A DNA stretch of 64,000 nt from an uncultured Clostridia bacterium (lineage in GTDB: Bacteria; Bacillota; Clostridia; UMGS1883). Of the stretch, positions 35,431 through 44,567 are shown piece by piece. A model generated the notes under the pieces. It worked only from the letters and a program-made list of their open reading frames with translations. It was not told where the DNA came from and made no database searches. Position numbers and translations under genes: made by a program. Within the stretch, counting starts at the first letter, position 1, and the number at the start of each line of letters is the position of its first letter. The DNA is taken from assembly GCA_947589005.1 (NCBI GenBank), contig CANPZO010000001.1:62001-126000 (forward strand), given 5' to 3'.

Positions 35431-36463
35431 GCCAAAGGGACTTTACGTACACATACCCTACTGCGTAAAAAAATGCCCCTATTGCGACTTCTATTCGGTC
35501 GTTGACAGGACGGGGGCGGAGGACTACGTGGCCGCGGTACTGGAGGAGTTTAAGCAATATAACGAAAATTTTGATACGGTTTTTATTGGCGGCGGAACAC
35601 CGACCTCCATCGGGGACGGGCTGGTCCGCCTGTGCGACGCTCTGCCCAAGGCGGAGGAATTCACCGTGGAGGCTAACCCGGGCACGGTGAGCCGCGAGCT
35701 CCTTACCGCGCTGAAAAGGGCCGGCGTAAACCGCCTCAGCCTCGGCGTGCAGAGCTTCAACGACGGCGAGCTTCGGGCGCTGGGCCGCATACACACGGCG
35801 GCTCAGGCGGAGGAAGCGTTTTTGGCGGCGCGGGAGGCGGGCTTTGAAAATATAAGCATCGACCTCATGCTTTCCACACCGCGCCAAACTCTTGAGAGCG
35901 TCAGGAAAACCCTTGAAAAGGCGCGGGAGCTGGTCCCCGACCACGTCAGCGCCTACTCCCTCATCGTTGAGGAAAACACACCCTTTTACGGGGCGGAGCT
36001 TCCCCTCCCCGACGAGGACGAGGAACGGGAGATATACTATCTGACGCGGGACTTTCTTGAGGACATGGGGCTCGGACAGTACGAGATATCCAACTTCGCC
36101 CGGCCCGGCTATGAGTGCCGTCACAACATAAAATACTGGACGCTGGCGCCCTACGTTGGCATAGGCGCGGCGGCCCACTCATATTACGGCGGCCGCCGCA
36201 GCTGCAACTCTCCGGACATCGCCGCTTACATCAGGGGCGAGGGCAGAGGCGCAACAAGCGAGACCGTCACCGCCGAGGAGCGGCTTCGGGAGAAATTCTG
36301 GCTTGGACTGCGAATGACCCAGGGCGTGCCCTACGGCGGAGAGTTCCCCGAGACGGTTGAAAAGCTCGTCGGACAGGGACTGCTTGAGCTCTCGGGCGGG
36401 AACCTTCGGCTTACCCGACGGGGGACGGATTTGGCAAATTTGGTTTTTATGGAGTTTGTGTGA
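35423..36463 (+). CDS. hemW: HemW-like radical SAM protein (coproporphyrinogen-III-oxidase-like)
   Basis: 346 residues. The radical-SAM cluster motif is [16 protein letters not shown] (three cysteines plus the CxxxCxxCxF pattern of the HemN/HemW group). [15 protein letters not shown] and [12 protein letters not shown] are shared with HemW. True HemN has an extra N-terminal stretch that is lacking here, so this is HemW, a heme-binding or chaperone-type protein, rather than an oxygen-independent coproporphyrinogen oxidase. The lepA-hemW order is common in Firmicutes. Confidence 0.92.
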   Translation: MSKPKGLYVHIPYCVKKCPYCDFYSVVDRTGAEDYVAAVLEEFKQYNENFDTVFIGGGTPTSIGDGLVRLCDALPKAEEFTVEANPGTVSRELLTALKRAGVNRLSLGVQSFNDGELRALGRIHTAAQAEEAFLAAREAGFENISIDLMLSTPRQTLESVRKTLEKARELVPDHVSAYSLIVEENTPFYGAELPLPDEDEEREIYYLTRDFLEDMGLGQYEISNFARPGYECRHNIKYWTLAPYVGIGAAAHSYYGGRRSCNSPDIAAYIRGEGRGATSETVTAEERLREKFWLGLRMTQGVPYGGEFPETVEKLVGQGLLELSGGNLRLTRRGTDLANLVFMEFV

Positions 36464-36464
36464 T

Positions 36465-36935
36465 ATGAATTGCAGAGAATACGCTCTTAAGCTACTGTCT
36501 TTCAGCGACCGCACCGAGAACGAGCTGCGTAAAAGACTGGAAGAAAAGGGCTTCAACGGCGGCGATATTGACGGCGCCTTGGACTTTCTGAAGGACTACG
36601 GCTATATCGACGACGCACGCTACGCCCAAAAATACGCCGCCGACAGCGTTAGGCTCAAGGGCCACGGACCGGGGCGCATACGGGCCGACCTGCTCCGAAA
36701 GGGCGTCAGCCGTGAAAGCATCGACGCGGCGATAGACGGGCTGGACACGGACCCCAGAGAGCGCATCGAGGCGGAAATGGAACACCGCTTTGACGGGGCG
36801 GACTTGAGCAGCCGCAGGGAAAGGAACCGCATCTTCGGATATTTCGCCCGCCGGGGCTTTTCCCCCCACGATATATGGGGCGCGATCAACGCTAAAAGCT
36901 CGTTTGACGATATAGACGGTGATTTTGAGGAGTGA
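36465..36935 (+). CDS. recX: regulatory protein RecX
   Basis: 156 residues made of RecX helical repeats (LLSFSDRTENELRKRLEEKGF; FLKDYGYIDDARYAQKY; LLRKGVSRESIDAAI). RecX binds RecA filaments and limits their activity. I chose ATG 36465, directly after the hemW stop, with GGAG 10 nt upstream; the longer frame runs back into hemW. The neighbours are housekeeping genes; recA is not in the window. Confidence 0.9.
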   Translation: MNCREYALKLLSFSDRTENELRKRLEEKGFNGGDIDGALDFLKDYGYIDDARYAQKYAADSVRLKGHGPGRIRADLLRKGVSRESIDAAIDGLDTDPRERIEAEMEHRFDGADLSSRRERNRIFGYFARRGFSPHDIWGAINAKSSFDDIDGDFEE

Positions 36936-36939
36936 TAAC

Positions 36940-38259
36940 GTGACTAAAATCGGCTTTGTGTCCCTTGGCTGCAACAAAAACCTTTGCGACACGGAAAATA
37001 TGCTGGGACTTTTGGCCGAGCGGGGTTACGAAATAGTCAACGACCCCGCCGAGGCGGAGGTCATTGTTGTGAACACCTGCGGCTTTATCGACAGCGCCAA
37101 GGAGGAATCCATCAACACCATCCTTGAAATGGCCGAGTACAAAAAGGGGAACTGCCGTCTTTTGGCGGCGGCTGGCTGCCTGGCCCAGCGTTATCCCGAA
37201 GAAATCCAGCGGGAGCTGCCGGAGGTGGACGTGATAATCGGAACAACGGTTTTCGACAGGATTGCCGACGCCATTGAGGCAGGGCTTAAGGGCAAAAAAG
37301 ACGCCTATATCGGCGGCATAGACAAAGAGGTGCCCGACTGCCTGCCGCGCATACGCACCACTCTCCCCCACGTGGCCTATCTGAAGATAGCCGAAGGCTG
37401 CAGCAACCGCTGCACATACTGCGCCATACCGAATATCCGCGGCCGCTACCGCAGCCGCCCCATGGAAAATATAATCGCCGAAGCGAGGGCTCTGGCCGCC
37501 GACGGAGTCAAAGAACTGATAGTAGTGGCTCAGGACACCACACGTTACGGCGAGGACCTTTACGGCGAAAGAAAAATAGCCCCTCTGCTGAGGGAGCTGT
37601 GCAAAATCGACGGCATAACCCGTGTGCGGACGCACTACTCCTACCCCGAAGCCGTGGACGACGAATTGATTGAAGCTGTAAAGACCGAGGATAAAATCGT
37701 AAAATATTTTGACATACCGATACAGCACGGCGACGACGAGGTGCTTAGGCGCATGGGCCGCCGCACCAACCGTAAGCAGATACTCGACTTGGTCGCACGG
37801 CTTAGGCGGGAAATTCCGGGCGTAGTCATAAGGACGAGCCTTATAGCCGGCTTTCCGGGAGAGACCGAGGAGCAGTTTGAAAATCTGCTGTCCCTGATGG
37901 AGGAGGCCCGCTTTGACCGGACAGGGGTCTTTGCCTACTCCGCCGAGGAGGGTACCCCCGCCGCTCGGCTGCCCGATCAGCTCTCCGATGAGGTAAAGGA
38001 GCGGCGGCGCTCGGTGGCCATGGAACTGGCTCAAAGATTGTCGCTTGAGCGAAATCAAGGGCTTTTGGGAAAGACCCTCGAGGTGATGACCGACGGCTTC
38101 GAGGACGGGCTTTACTACGGACGCAGCGGCGGCGAAAGCCTCGAGGCGGACCCGTTGATATATTTCGGTTCCACCCTCGAGCCCTCCGGCGGCGATATAG
38201 TGAAGGTAAAAATTCTCGACGCGGGCGAATACGACCTGTATGGAGAACAAACAGAATAA
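36940..38259 (+). CDS. rimO: ribosomal protein S12 methylthiotransferase
   Basis: 439 residues from GTG 36940 (GAGGAG 8 nt upstream; another GTG at 36919 overlaps recX further). The N-terminal UPF0004 domain has three cluster cysteines (SLGCNKNLCD, NTCGF, AAGCLAQRY). The radical-SAM core has CSNRCTYC, and a TRAM domain ends the protein (about 375-438). RimO adds a methylthio group to an aspartate of ribosomal protein S12. It is distinguished from the tRNA enzyme MiaB by the SLGC/NKNL start and the overall length. Confidence 0.94.
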   Translation: MTKIGFVSLGCNKNLCDTENMLGLLAERGYEIVNDPAEAEVIVVNTCGFIDSAKEESINTILEMAEYKKGNCRLLAAAGCLAQRYPEEIQRELPEVDVIIGTTVFDRIADAIEAGLKGKKDAYIGGIDKEVPDCLPRIRTTLPHVAYLKIAEGCSNRCTYCAIPNIRGRYRSRPMENIIAEARALAADGVKELIVVAQDTTRYGEDLYGERKIAPLLRELCKIDGITRVRTHYSYPEAVDDELIEAVKTEDKIVKYFDIPIQHGDDEVLRRMGRRTNRKQILDLVARLRREIPGVVIRTSLIAGFPGETEEQFENLLSLMEEARFDRTGVFAYSAEEGTPAARLPDQLSDEVKERRRSVAMELAQRLSLERNQGLLGKTLEVMTDGFEDGLYYGRSGGESLEADPLIYFGSTLEPSGGDIVKVKILDAGEYDLYGEQTE

Positions 38260-38274
38260 AGAGGAGGATTTTTC

Positions 38275-38790
38275 ATGAACTTACCAAACAAACTTACAAT
38301 GTTCCGCATAATTCTGGTGCCGGTCACCATGGCGCTGATACTGCTTGAGCATCCCGTATGGGCGGGCATAGTCTTTGCCGTCGCGAGCATAACGGACTTT
38401 TTCGACGGTTACATCGCCAGAAAGTACAATCTAATCACCTCGTTCGGGAAGATAATGGACCCTCTGGCGGACAAAATTCTGGTTTTTGGGGCGCTTTTGT
38501 GCTTCATTCAAAACGGCACCATAAACGTGTGGCCCGTGGCCATCATAATTGCCCGCGAGCTTTTCGTGACCTGCATGAGGGTGGTCGCGGTGGACAAGGG
38601 CAAGGTCATCGCCGCCTCCTGGTGGGGTAAAATAAAGACCAACGTCCAGATTTTTGCCGTGCTGTTTTCTATATTTTTCGAGTGGAGGTTCCCCACGGCC
38701 TGCGCCGTGGTGCTTTGGATAGCGGCGGCCTTTACGCTGGCGAGCTGGGTGGCCTATATATTTGAAAACATCGACGTTTTCAAGGGTTGA
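38275..38790 (+). CDS. pgsA: CDP-diacylglycerol-glycerol-3-phosphate 3-phosphatidyltransferase
   Basis: 171 residues, polytopic membrane enzyme. The CDP-alcohol phosphotransferase motif D-G-x2-A-R-x8-G-x3-D-x3-D is complete from FDGYIARK to IMDPLADK. It makes phosphatidylglycerol phosphate, the committed step to phosphatidylglycerol and cardiolipin. ATG 38275 follows GAGGAGG. The rimO-pgsA order is frequent in Clostridia. Confidence 0.95.
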   Translation: MNLPNKLTMFRIILVPVTMALILLEHPVWAGIVFAVASITDFFDGYIARKYNLITSFGKIMDPLADKILVFGALLCFIQNGTINVWPVAIIIARELFVTCMRVVAVDKGKVIAASWWGKIKTNVQIFAVLFSIFFEWRFPTACAVVLWIAAAFTLASWVAYIFENIDVFKG

Positions 38791-38796
38791 TGAAAT

Positions 38797-39357
38797 ATGA
38801 GGCCCATTATTGTGGCTGTTTCGGGCATACTCGGCAGCAACGCCGCGGCAATATGCAGCGGTATCGCGAAGCGCATCGAGCGTTCGACCGTGCTGCGCTT
38901 CGAGGATTTTCCGTCCTGCGCCTGTCCCAACGCCGGCTGGCTGGAAAACGACGGCAATTTCAACCGCGTCAATGTGGGAGACATCAAGGCCGCGCTCGAC
39001 TGCCTGATAGTCAACAAAAAGCTGGACTGCGTGATAATGGATTTCCCCTTCGGCAGGTCGGTCGAGGCGTTGTCCCCATACATAGATTTTGTATTTTATC
39101 TCGAGGATTTTCCTGATTTGGCCCTTGCGCGGCAGCTCGGCCGCCAGCTCCGCAGCATGAGCACCGACCTGCTGCGCACCAAGCTAAGGCTGTATTGCGG
39201 CTCGGGTCACAAAATAATCCGCAAAATAGAAAGAGTCGTTCCCCGAAGCGCCGACATGGTGCTTAAAGCGGGGTCCGACCCTGACGAAGTGGAAGAGCTG
39301 ATTTGCCAAAAACTTAAGGCCATGCTGATAAACCGCTGGATAATCGGCCCGAAATGA
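38797..39357 (+). CDS. uncharacterised protein, nucleoside-kinase-like with altered P-loop
   Basis: 186 residues, 6 nt after pgsA. The N-terminus VAVSGILGSNAAAI sits where a uridine-kinase-type P-loop would (strand, glycine-rich turn, helix) but lacks the lysine-threonine of Walker A. VIMDFPFG near residue 84 resembles the following kinase strand, and DLALARQLGRQLRSMSTD resembles a lid-type segment with arginines. I cannot name a family. It is either a P-loop kinase relative that has lost nucleotide binding or an unrelated fold. It is likely co-transcribed with pgsA. Confidence 0.65.
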   Translation: MRPIIVAVSGILGSNAAAICSGIAKRIERSTVLRFEDFPSCACPNAGWLENDGNFNRVNVGDIKAALDCLIVNKKLDCVIMDFPFGRSVEALSPYIDFVFYLEDFPDLALARQLGRQLRSMSTDLLRTKLRLYCGSGHKIIRKIERVVPRSADMVLKAGSDPDEVEELICQKLKAMLINRWIIGPK

Positions 39358-39361
39358 GGTC

Positions 39362-39670
39362 TCAGTCCCACTCCACGTAACCGTACTTCCAGTAGACCAG
39401 GCCGCCGAGATCAAAGACGTTTTCGTAGCCCTGCGAGTCCAGGTATTCGGCGGCCAGGCGGCTGCTCCTACCGCTGCGGCAGCATACCAGTATACGGGCG
39501 TCCTTTCCGGGAAGCTCGTCCAGGCGGCTGTCCAAATCGTCCACGGGTATGCAGACGGAGTTTTCTATATGACCTTGGACGAACTCGTCCTCCGTCCTGA
39601 CGTCAAGGACAAAGCAGGACTTAGCGTCGATGAGCTTTTTCGCGTCTTCCTGACTGATTTTTCTGTACAT
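39362..39670 (-). CDS. single-domain rhodanese-like protein
   Basis: 102 residues, one rhodanese domain (LDVRTEDEF, GHIENSVCIPVDDL). The active-site loop CRSGRS carries the catalytic cysteine, so the domain should be able to carry persulfide sulfur. No signal peptide. ATG 39670 has GGGTGA 5 nt upstream; the upstream GTG at 39679 is inside that site. The gene is convergent with the one ending at 39357. The sulfur acceptor is unknown. Confidence 0.88.
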   Translation of the reverse strand: MYRKISQEDAKKLIDAKSCFVLDVRTEDEFVQGHIENSVCIPVDDLDSRLDELPGKDARILVCCRSGRSSRLAAEYLDSQGYENVFDLGGLVYWKYGYVEWD

Positions 39671-39738
39671 AACTATCACCCAAAAAACATAAAGAGCCGC
39701 GGGCTTTGTGGGTAAGCGCGAGCCGAGCTCCTATTCAT

Positions 39739-39767
39739 AAAAATCGGAGCAAGCGATTGGACGCTTG
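39739..39767 (-). terminator. terminator downstream of tRNA-Leu
   Basis: On the minus strand CAAGCG, 6 nt, CGCTTG then CTCCGATTTTTAT, about 9 nt beyond the CCA end. Confidence 0.5.
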
Positions 39768-39775
39768 CCCCGGCG

Positions 39776-39862
39776 TGGTGCGGATAACAGGACTTGAACC
39801 TGCATGAAATTGCTCTCATACGGACCTGAACCGTACGCGTCTGCCAATTCCGCCATATCCGC
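39776..39862 (-). tRNA. tRNA-Leu (anticodon CAG)
   Basis: 87 nt with the CCA end encoded and a long variable arm typical of tRNA-Leu. Acceptor GCGGATA pairs with TATCCGC. Anticodon stem TACGG/CCGTA with loop TTCAGGT gives CAG, reading CUG codons. Confidence 0.95.
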
Positions 39863-39874
39863 AAGTACTTTCAT

Positions 39875-39903
39875 ATTATAGCATAACTTTTCTCAAATTG
39901 CAA
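39875..39903 (-). promoter_or_regulatory. promoter for tRNA-Leu
   Basis: TTGCAA, 17 bp, TATAAT on the minus strand, 12 nt before the tRNA 5' end. Confidence 0.65.
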
Positions 39904-39979
39904 GCCTTTTTTGAAATTTTTATTGAAATTTTTCTCCGCGGTAATTTGAGGTTTTAATGAGATAAGGAAGATATATATT

Positions 39980-40168
39980 ATGATAGTAACCTATTCTGTT
40001 AATCAAGGGCAAAAACCTACTTCAGAACAATTAAAAGAGGTTGAGGAAGCGGCTAAGATGCCAATTACGTTTGACGAGGACTCTCCGGAGCTTACGCCGG
40101 ATATGGAAAAAGCTCTGAAATGCGCCGTCGCACAGCGAAATAGAAGCATGATAAAAAATGAGGCATAA
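39980..40168 (+). CDS. small hypothetical protein, possibly antitoxin-like
   Basis: 62 residues, charged and helical (TSEQLKEVEEAAKMP, then FDEDSPELTPDMEKAL). ATG 39980 has AAGGAAG about 9 nt upstream, and a terminator follows at 40175-40212, so it looks like a real monocistronic gene. The base composition is noticeably more AT-rich than its neighbours. The D-E-D..P-E-L-T pattern reminds me of small BrnA/CopG-type antitoxins, but no toxin gene is adjacent. That link is weak; treat it as uncharacterised. Confidence 0.6.
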   Translation: MIVTYSVNQGQKPTSEQLKEVEEAAKMPITFDEDSPELTPDMEKALKCAVAQRNRSMIKNEA

Positions 40169-40174
40169 AGATTT

Positions 40175-40212
40175 AAGACCCGTAAGTCTTAACCGGCTTG
40201 CGGGTCTTTTTA
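40175..40212 (+). terminator. terminator of the 62-residue protein gene
   Basis: AAGACCCGTAAG pairs with CTTGCGGGTCTT (one mismatch) and is followed by TTTTTA. Confidence 0.75.
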
Positions 40213-40267
40213 CACTTATGAGGAGAAGTGTATGACGGCGTGCCGTCCTTTTTTACAGCTCCTTTGC

Positions 40268-42181
40268 TTATTCGTCCATACTCTCGAGTTCCTCGTTGGC
40301 GGCCTCCCATAGGGACATATCCTCGTCGAGCTTTTTCTCGGCGGCCTCGAGGTCCGCGCTGAGACCGATTATTTTTTCAAAATCGCTGCCCGCGGAATTT
40401 ATCTCGCCGTTCAACCGCTCTATCTCCGTCTCGTCTGTGGCCACCGCCTCTTCGAGGCGTTTTATGCGCCCCTCTAAACGGCGGACGGCGCTTTGGCGCT
40501 CCTTCTGACGCCTGTAGTCGTTCACTGCCGGCTTTTCTTCTTTGGGCGCTCCGACCGCGGCCGCCGTATCGCGTCCGGCCTTATATTCCACATACTGATC
40601 ATAGTTGAAGCTGTACGGCCGCACGGTTCCGTCCTCAAACACCAAGAGCTTGGTCGCCAGCTTGTTTATCAAGTAACGGTCGTGGCTTATGATGAACACC
40701 GTCCCGCCGAAGTCCTCCAGCGCCTGCTCAAGGGCCTCCCTCGCGGCGATGTCAAGGTGGTTGGTGGGCTCGTCCAGGAGCAGAAAATTCGCCCCTCGGA
40801 GCATTACCGTCAGCAGGGCAAGACGCGCCTTTTCGCCGCCGCTGAGCTTATCCACCGTTTTCAGCACATCGTCGTCCCTAAACAGGAACGCCGCCAGCGC
40901 GCCCCTCACCTCCGAGCGCACCATGGACGGATACTCGTCCCAAAGCTCGTCCTGCACGGTCTTGTTTCCGCTCAGGTCGCTGCGGTCCTGGTCGTAGTAT
41001 GCCTCTATTAGCTTTACGCCCCGGCTGACCGTGCCGGTATCAGGGCGCACGGAGCCCTTGATTATGCCGTAAAGGGTAGACTTTCCGCAACCGTTGGGCC
41101 CCAGAAGGAACACCCTGTCCCCCCTCTTTATCTCAAATGAGGCCCCTTCAAAGAGCCGCTTTTCTCCGTAGCTTTTTGAAAGGTCCCTGACGGTGAGCAC
41201 ATCGTCCCCGCTGCGTGCCGCCTCCGGGAAGCGGAACCGCAGTCCCTCGCTGCCCTCGAAGGGTTTTTCCAGCCCCTCCTCAAGACGGTCGATGGACTTT
41301 TGCTTATTGGCGATTATCTTATAGTTACGTTCCTGGCCCCACCGTTTTTGCTGCTCTATCATGCCCTCGATACGCTTTATCTCGGCCACGGTGTTCTCAT
41401 ATTTACGGCGGGCGGCCTCCCGGGCCTCCTCCTTTTTCTTCATAAAGACGGAATAACTTCCGTTGTATGCGGTTATCGCGCCGTTCTCCAGCTCAAGGGT
41501 GGAGGTGGTTACCTTGTCGAGAAAGTAACGGTCATGGCTTATCACCACAAAAGCCCGGTTATAATTCTTCAAAAAGTCCTCGAGGAAGGCCGAAGCCTCA
41601 AAGTCAAGGTGATTGGTCGGCTCGTCAAGGAGGAGCAGATTTGCGTCGGAAAGCAGGGTCCTGGCCAGCCCCAGCCTTGTCTTTTGTCCGCCGGAAAGTT
41701 GGCTCAACGGGCGGTCCAATTCCTCCTCAAGGAAACCCAGCCCCAGTAGCATGGACCGGGTCTTTGCCCGAAAAACCATGCCGTCGCCGCGGAAATACTC
41801 GTTGTTGAGGGCGTCCTGACGCTTAACAAGGGCGTCCACGTCGCCCTCCCTTTTTTCTATTTTACGGTGAATTTCGCTTAACAGTTCCTCGATTTCCAGC
41901 AGCCGTGAAAACACTCCGAGAGCATAGCCGTAGGCCGTAAGCTCCCCATCGTCCGGAGGGGTCTGCTCCATATAGCCTATTTTTAACAAGCCGTTTTTTA
42001 TCAGGCCGCCCTCGCAGTCCTCCTGACCGGTGAGTATGCGCAGCAGGGTGGTTTTCCCCGCGCCGTTGGCTCCGATAAAGCCAATTTTTGAATTTTCGTC
42101 AACGGTAAAGTTTAAATCCTTGAATAACACACGCTCTCCAAAGGATTTGGAAATTCCGTTTGCGGTTAAAAGTGCTGCCAT
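40268..42181 (-). CDS. ABC-F family ATPase
   Basis: 637 residues, two fused ABC domains and no membrane segment. Walker A GANGAGKTT and GPNGCGKST; signatures LSGGQKTRLGLARTL and LSGGEKARLALL; Walker B LLLLDEPTNHLD and FLLLDEPTNHLD. A charged inter-domain linker (about 240-305) and a C-terminal coiled coil (about 560-637) are typical of Uup/YdiF-like ABC-F proteins, which act on ribosomes to resolve stalls; some members give antibiotic resistance, but that cannot be claimed here. ATG 42181 follows GAGGAAC by about 8 nt. It is last in a leftward group after the GerMN lipoprotein gene. Confidence 0.93.
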   Translation of the reverse strand: MAALLTANGISKSFGERVLFKDLNFTVDENSKIGFIGANGAGKTTLLRILTGQEDCEGGLIKNGLLKIGYMEQTPPDDGELTAYGYALGVFSRLLEIEELLSEIHRKIEKREGDVDALVKRQDALNNEYFRGDGMVFRAKTRSMLLGLGFLEEELDRPLSQLSGGQKTRLGLARTLLSDANLLLLDEPTNHLDFEASAFLEDFLKNYNRAFVVISHDRYFLDKVTTSTLELENGAITAYNGSYSVFMKKKEEAREAARRKYENTVAEIKRIEGMIEQQKRWGQERNYKIIANKQKSIDRLEEGLEKPFEGSEGLRFRFPEAARSGDDVLTVRDLSKSYGEKRLFEGASFEIKRGDRVFLLGPNGCGKSTLYGIIKGSVRPDTGTVSRGVKLIEAYYDQDRSDLSGNKTVQDELWDEYPSMVRSEVRGALAAFLFRDDDVLKTVDKLSGGEKARLALLTVMLRGANFLLLDEPTNHLDIAAREALEQALEDFGGTVFIISHDRYLINKLATKLLVFEDGTVRPYSFNYDQYVEYKAGRDTAAAVGAPKEEKPAVNDYRRQKERQSAVRRLEGRIKRLEEAVATDETEIERLNGEINSAGSDFEKIIGLSADLEAAEKKLDEDMSLWEAANEELESMDE

Positions 42182-42218
42182 AAAGTTTGTTCCTCGATTA
42201 AAAATTTCCAGCCGGGTT

Positions 42219-43145
42219 CTATTCCTTTATAAGGGACTTATTCTTTTCAAGCGGAGCGTCCAACACATGGTTGCCGAACTCCGCGCCCGCCTTGCCGTCG
42301 ATGAGTATCTGAACGCTGCCCACAGAGTCCAGCTCGGTCAGGGAATTGACTATGCTGAACAGGACCATATTTGTGGACGCGCTGCCGCCGGGCACCTTAT
42401 CCAGCAGGTCGCCGGAAAGGTTCACAAAGCACACCCCGTCCTTGGTCTCGGTGCTTATCACCTTAATGTCTGAGGGAATGACTTGAACCAGGTCGGAGCT
42501 CTTGGGTCCTTTCATAAGCTCCGTGAGTATGAGCCGCTCGGTGGAAAGGGATGCCTGCGCCTCCACGTCACGCTTTTCAGGCACGAGGTATTCCGCGTTT
42601 TTGTCCGGGAAATAAAGGGTGACTGTCACCTTTTGGGTGGCAGAGCTGTCCTGCGGACTGTAGACCACGTCGCTCATGCTTACCACGCCTATTTCGCCAC
42701 CGGAGGTCGTGGAAATAAGAGGCTCGCCCTCCACAAGTATCTCCACGCTTTCGATGCCGTCCACCTCACAGAGAGTGCTGATAATCGAGTATCGGGCCAA
42801 AAGCTCCTCCACTCCCTGATTGCGGTAATATTTCTCTGAAAGATCCACGACCGCAGTCTTTTTTCTCATTTCGGCCTTAATAAGCTCGGTACCGTCGGGG
42901 AGGGTGTTGATGACCCCCTCGGTATCGGGGCTTTGGGAAAGCTCGCCGATGAGATAGGCGATTATTTCTGTTTTGTCCGCATCCTCGGGCAGGTCGGTCT
43001 TGTGGGTCTCTTTTACCAGAGAGGTGCCGTCGGCGTTTTTATAATAAATGTTGTACTGGCTTTCCCCTTCGCCGCAGCCGCACACGGCGGCCGTAATAAG
43101 CAGGACGAAAAGAAGGGCCGTGAATTTTTTGAAAGTGATTTTCAT
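42219..43145 (-). CDS. GerMN-domain lipoprotein
   Basis: 308 residues. A signal peptide with a lipobox-like end (LLITAAVCGCGEGE) suggests a lipoprotein anchored outside the membrane. Two GerMN domains follow (about 50-150 and 170-300; VDLSEKYYRNQG and VNLSGDLLDKV are the matching segments). GerMN domains occur in GerM, a sporulation protein involved with peptidoglycan. ATG 43145 follows GGGGGT. It sits 14 nt after the histidine kinase gene, in the place where WalK-type operons have accessory wall genes, so a role in sensing or regulating wall synthesis is plausible but inferred. Confidence 0.85.
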   Translation of the reverse strand: MKITFKKFTALLFVLLITAAVCGCGEGESQYNIYYKNADGTSLVKETHKTDLPEDADKTEIIAYLIGELSQSPDTEGVINTLPDGTELIKAEMRKKTAVVDLSEKYYRNQGVEELLARYSIISTLCEVDGIESVEILVEGEPLISTTSGGEIGVVSMSDVVYSPQDSSATQKVTVTLYFPDKNAEYLVPEKRDVEAQASLSTERLILTELMKGPKSSDLVQVIPSDIKVISTETKDGVCFVNLSGDLLDKVPGGSASTNMVLFSIVNSLTELDSVGSVQILIDGKAGAEFGNHVLDAPLEKNKSLIKE

Positions 43146-43159
43146 TCCCGTACCCCCTA

Positions 43160-44533
43160 TCACTTAAAGGTTATCGGAATAATGATGATGAACTTGCTCC
43201 CCTTGCCTTCCTCGCTCTCCACCTGTATATTGCCGCCGTGGAGCTCCACGGCCGTCAGAGCGATGGAAAGTCCAAGACCCGTGCCGCCGGTTTCCCTGGC
43301 CCGGGCCTTATCCACCCGGTAGAAGCGGTCGAATATCTTGTACAGCTCGTCGGGGGCTATGCCTATACCGGTGTCCTCCACGGTTATGATGGCGTTGCCG
43401 TTTTCCTTGGAAACGTCCATGGAGACCGTGCCGCCGGCGGGAGTGTATTTTATGCTGTTGTCAAGGATATTGTATATGGCCTCCCAAATGCGGTCCCTCT
43501 CCACTCGGGAATAAATTGCGCCGTCGGCATAGAAGTCCAGATTGATGTTCTTCTGCTCCGCCAAAGGCCGAAGGGCCTTGACCACATTTGCGCATATCTC
43601 GCTCAGGTTGAGCACGCTGAACTCCATTCTGGCGACGTTGGCGGTGCTGTCCATCTTTGTCAGGGTGAGGAGCTTGTTGACTATCCTCGTCAGCCGGTCC
43701 ACCTGCACGTTCATGTCCGTAAGGAATTCCTCCACGGTCTCCCGTGAAGCGTTTGGGGCGTTGAGCAGGGAATCGGAAATGAGTTTGATGGAGCTGAGCG
43801 GCGTTTTAAGCTCGTGAGAGGCGTTCGACACGAACTCCTGCCGCTTTTCCTCCTGAGTTTTTATCTTGGCGGTCATCTTGTTGAAGCTGGCCACGAGCGT
43901 GCCTATCTCTCCCCCCGCGGTGATATCCAGCTCATCGGCGTCGTCATTTTCGGACATTTCCTCAAGGCGGCGGGTCAGGCGGCGTATGGGCTCGGTAATT
44001 ATGCCCGCAAGAACAAAGCCCACCGCGCCCACGAGTACGCTTACCAGCACGGTCAGCATGAAAAGTATGCCCCGTATCTTGTCCATATACTCGGTAATTT
44101 CCGTGCCGGACGCCTGATAGTAAATCACGCCCACCACGTTCCTGTCCCGGGTTATGGGCACGGCGGCGCTTATGATAAGCTCTCCGGTGGCGTCCTCGCC
44201 CTCCTCGGCGTTATTGTTGCCGCGCAGAGCGTCCAGCACCAGCGGCGAGGGCATCAGCCGTCCCTGCATGGCACCGTCGTTGGAGTCAAAGGTGACGGTC
44301 GCGTCGCTGTCCAGCATCAGCACACGTCCCCCGCTGCCAAGCTGCTGCTGCTGAAGGAGAAAGTTTATGCTGGACTCGCTGAGGTCCTGATACTGGGCTA
44401 TGTAACCGGAGATGACGTTGGCCTGGCTCAGCACCTGTACCTCCTTCTGATTGAGGGTGTACTGACGCATGGAGTTGGTGACATAAAAGCTGATAAACAC
44501 AAGCGTAAACGACACCAGCAAAAAGTAGGTCAC
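43160..44533 (-). CDS. sensor histidine kinase (WalK/PhoR-like)
   Basis: Two TM helices flanking an extracytoplasmic domain (about 20-150 of the 457-residue form), a HAMP linker (about 170-225), HisKA with phosphorylated histidine in FVSNASHELKTPLSSIK, and HATPase_c (ILDNSIKYTPAGG, DTGIGIAPDEL, GTGLGLSIA). It pairs with the response regulator upstream. GTG 44533 is the first canonical start, but homologues normally begin about 10 residues earlier with RSIRWKLV. Here that segment (SIRWKLV) is encoded in frame upstream without any ATG, GTG or TTG. An ATT at 44563, 11 nt after AAGGA, would give that longer N-terminus, so the real start may be 44563. Confidence 0.9.
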   Translation of the reverse strand: MTYFLLVSFTLVFISFYVTNSMRQYTLNQKEVQVLSQANVISGYIAQYQDLSESSINFLLQQQQLGSGGRVLMLDSDATVTFDSNDGAMQGRLMPSPLVLDALRGNNNAEEGEDATGELIISAAVPITRDRNVVGVIYYQASGTEITEYMDKIRGILFMLTVLVSVLVGAVGFVLAGIITEPIRRLTRRLEEMSENDDADELDITAGGEIGTLVASFNKMTAKIKTQEEKRQEFVSNASHELKTPLSSIKLISDSLLNAPNASRETVEEFLTDMNVQVDRLTRIVNKLLTLTKMDSTANVARMEFSVLNLSEICANVVKALRPLAEQKNINLDFYADGAIYSRVERDRIWEAIYNILDNSIKYTPAGGTVSMDVSKENGNAIITVEDTGIGIAPDELYKIFDRFYRVDKARARETGGTGLGLSIALTAVELHGGNIQVESEEGKGSKFIIIIPITFK

Positions 44534-44567
44534 AACCAGCTTCCAGCGTATGCTGGCAAAAATACTT

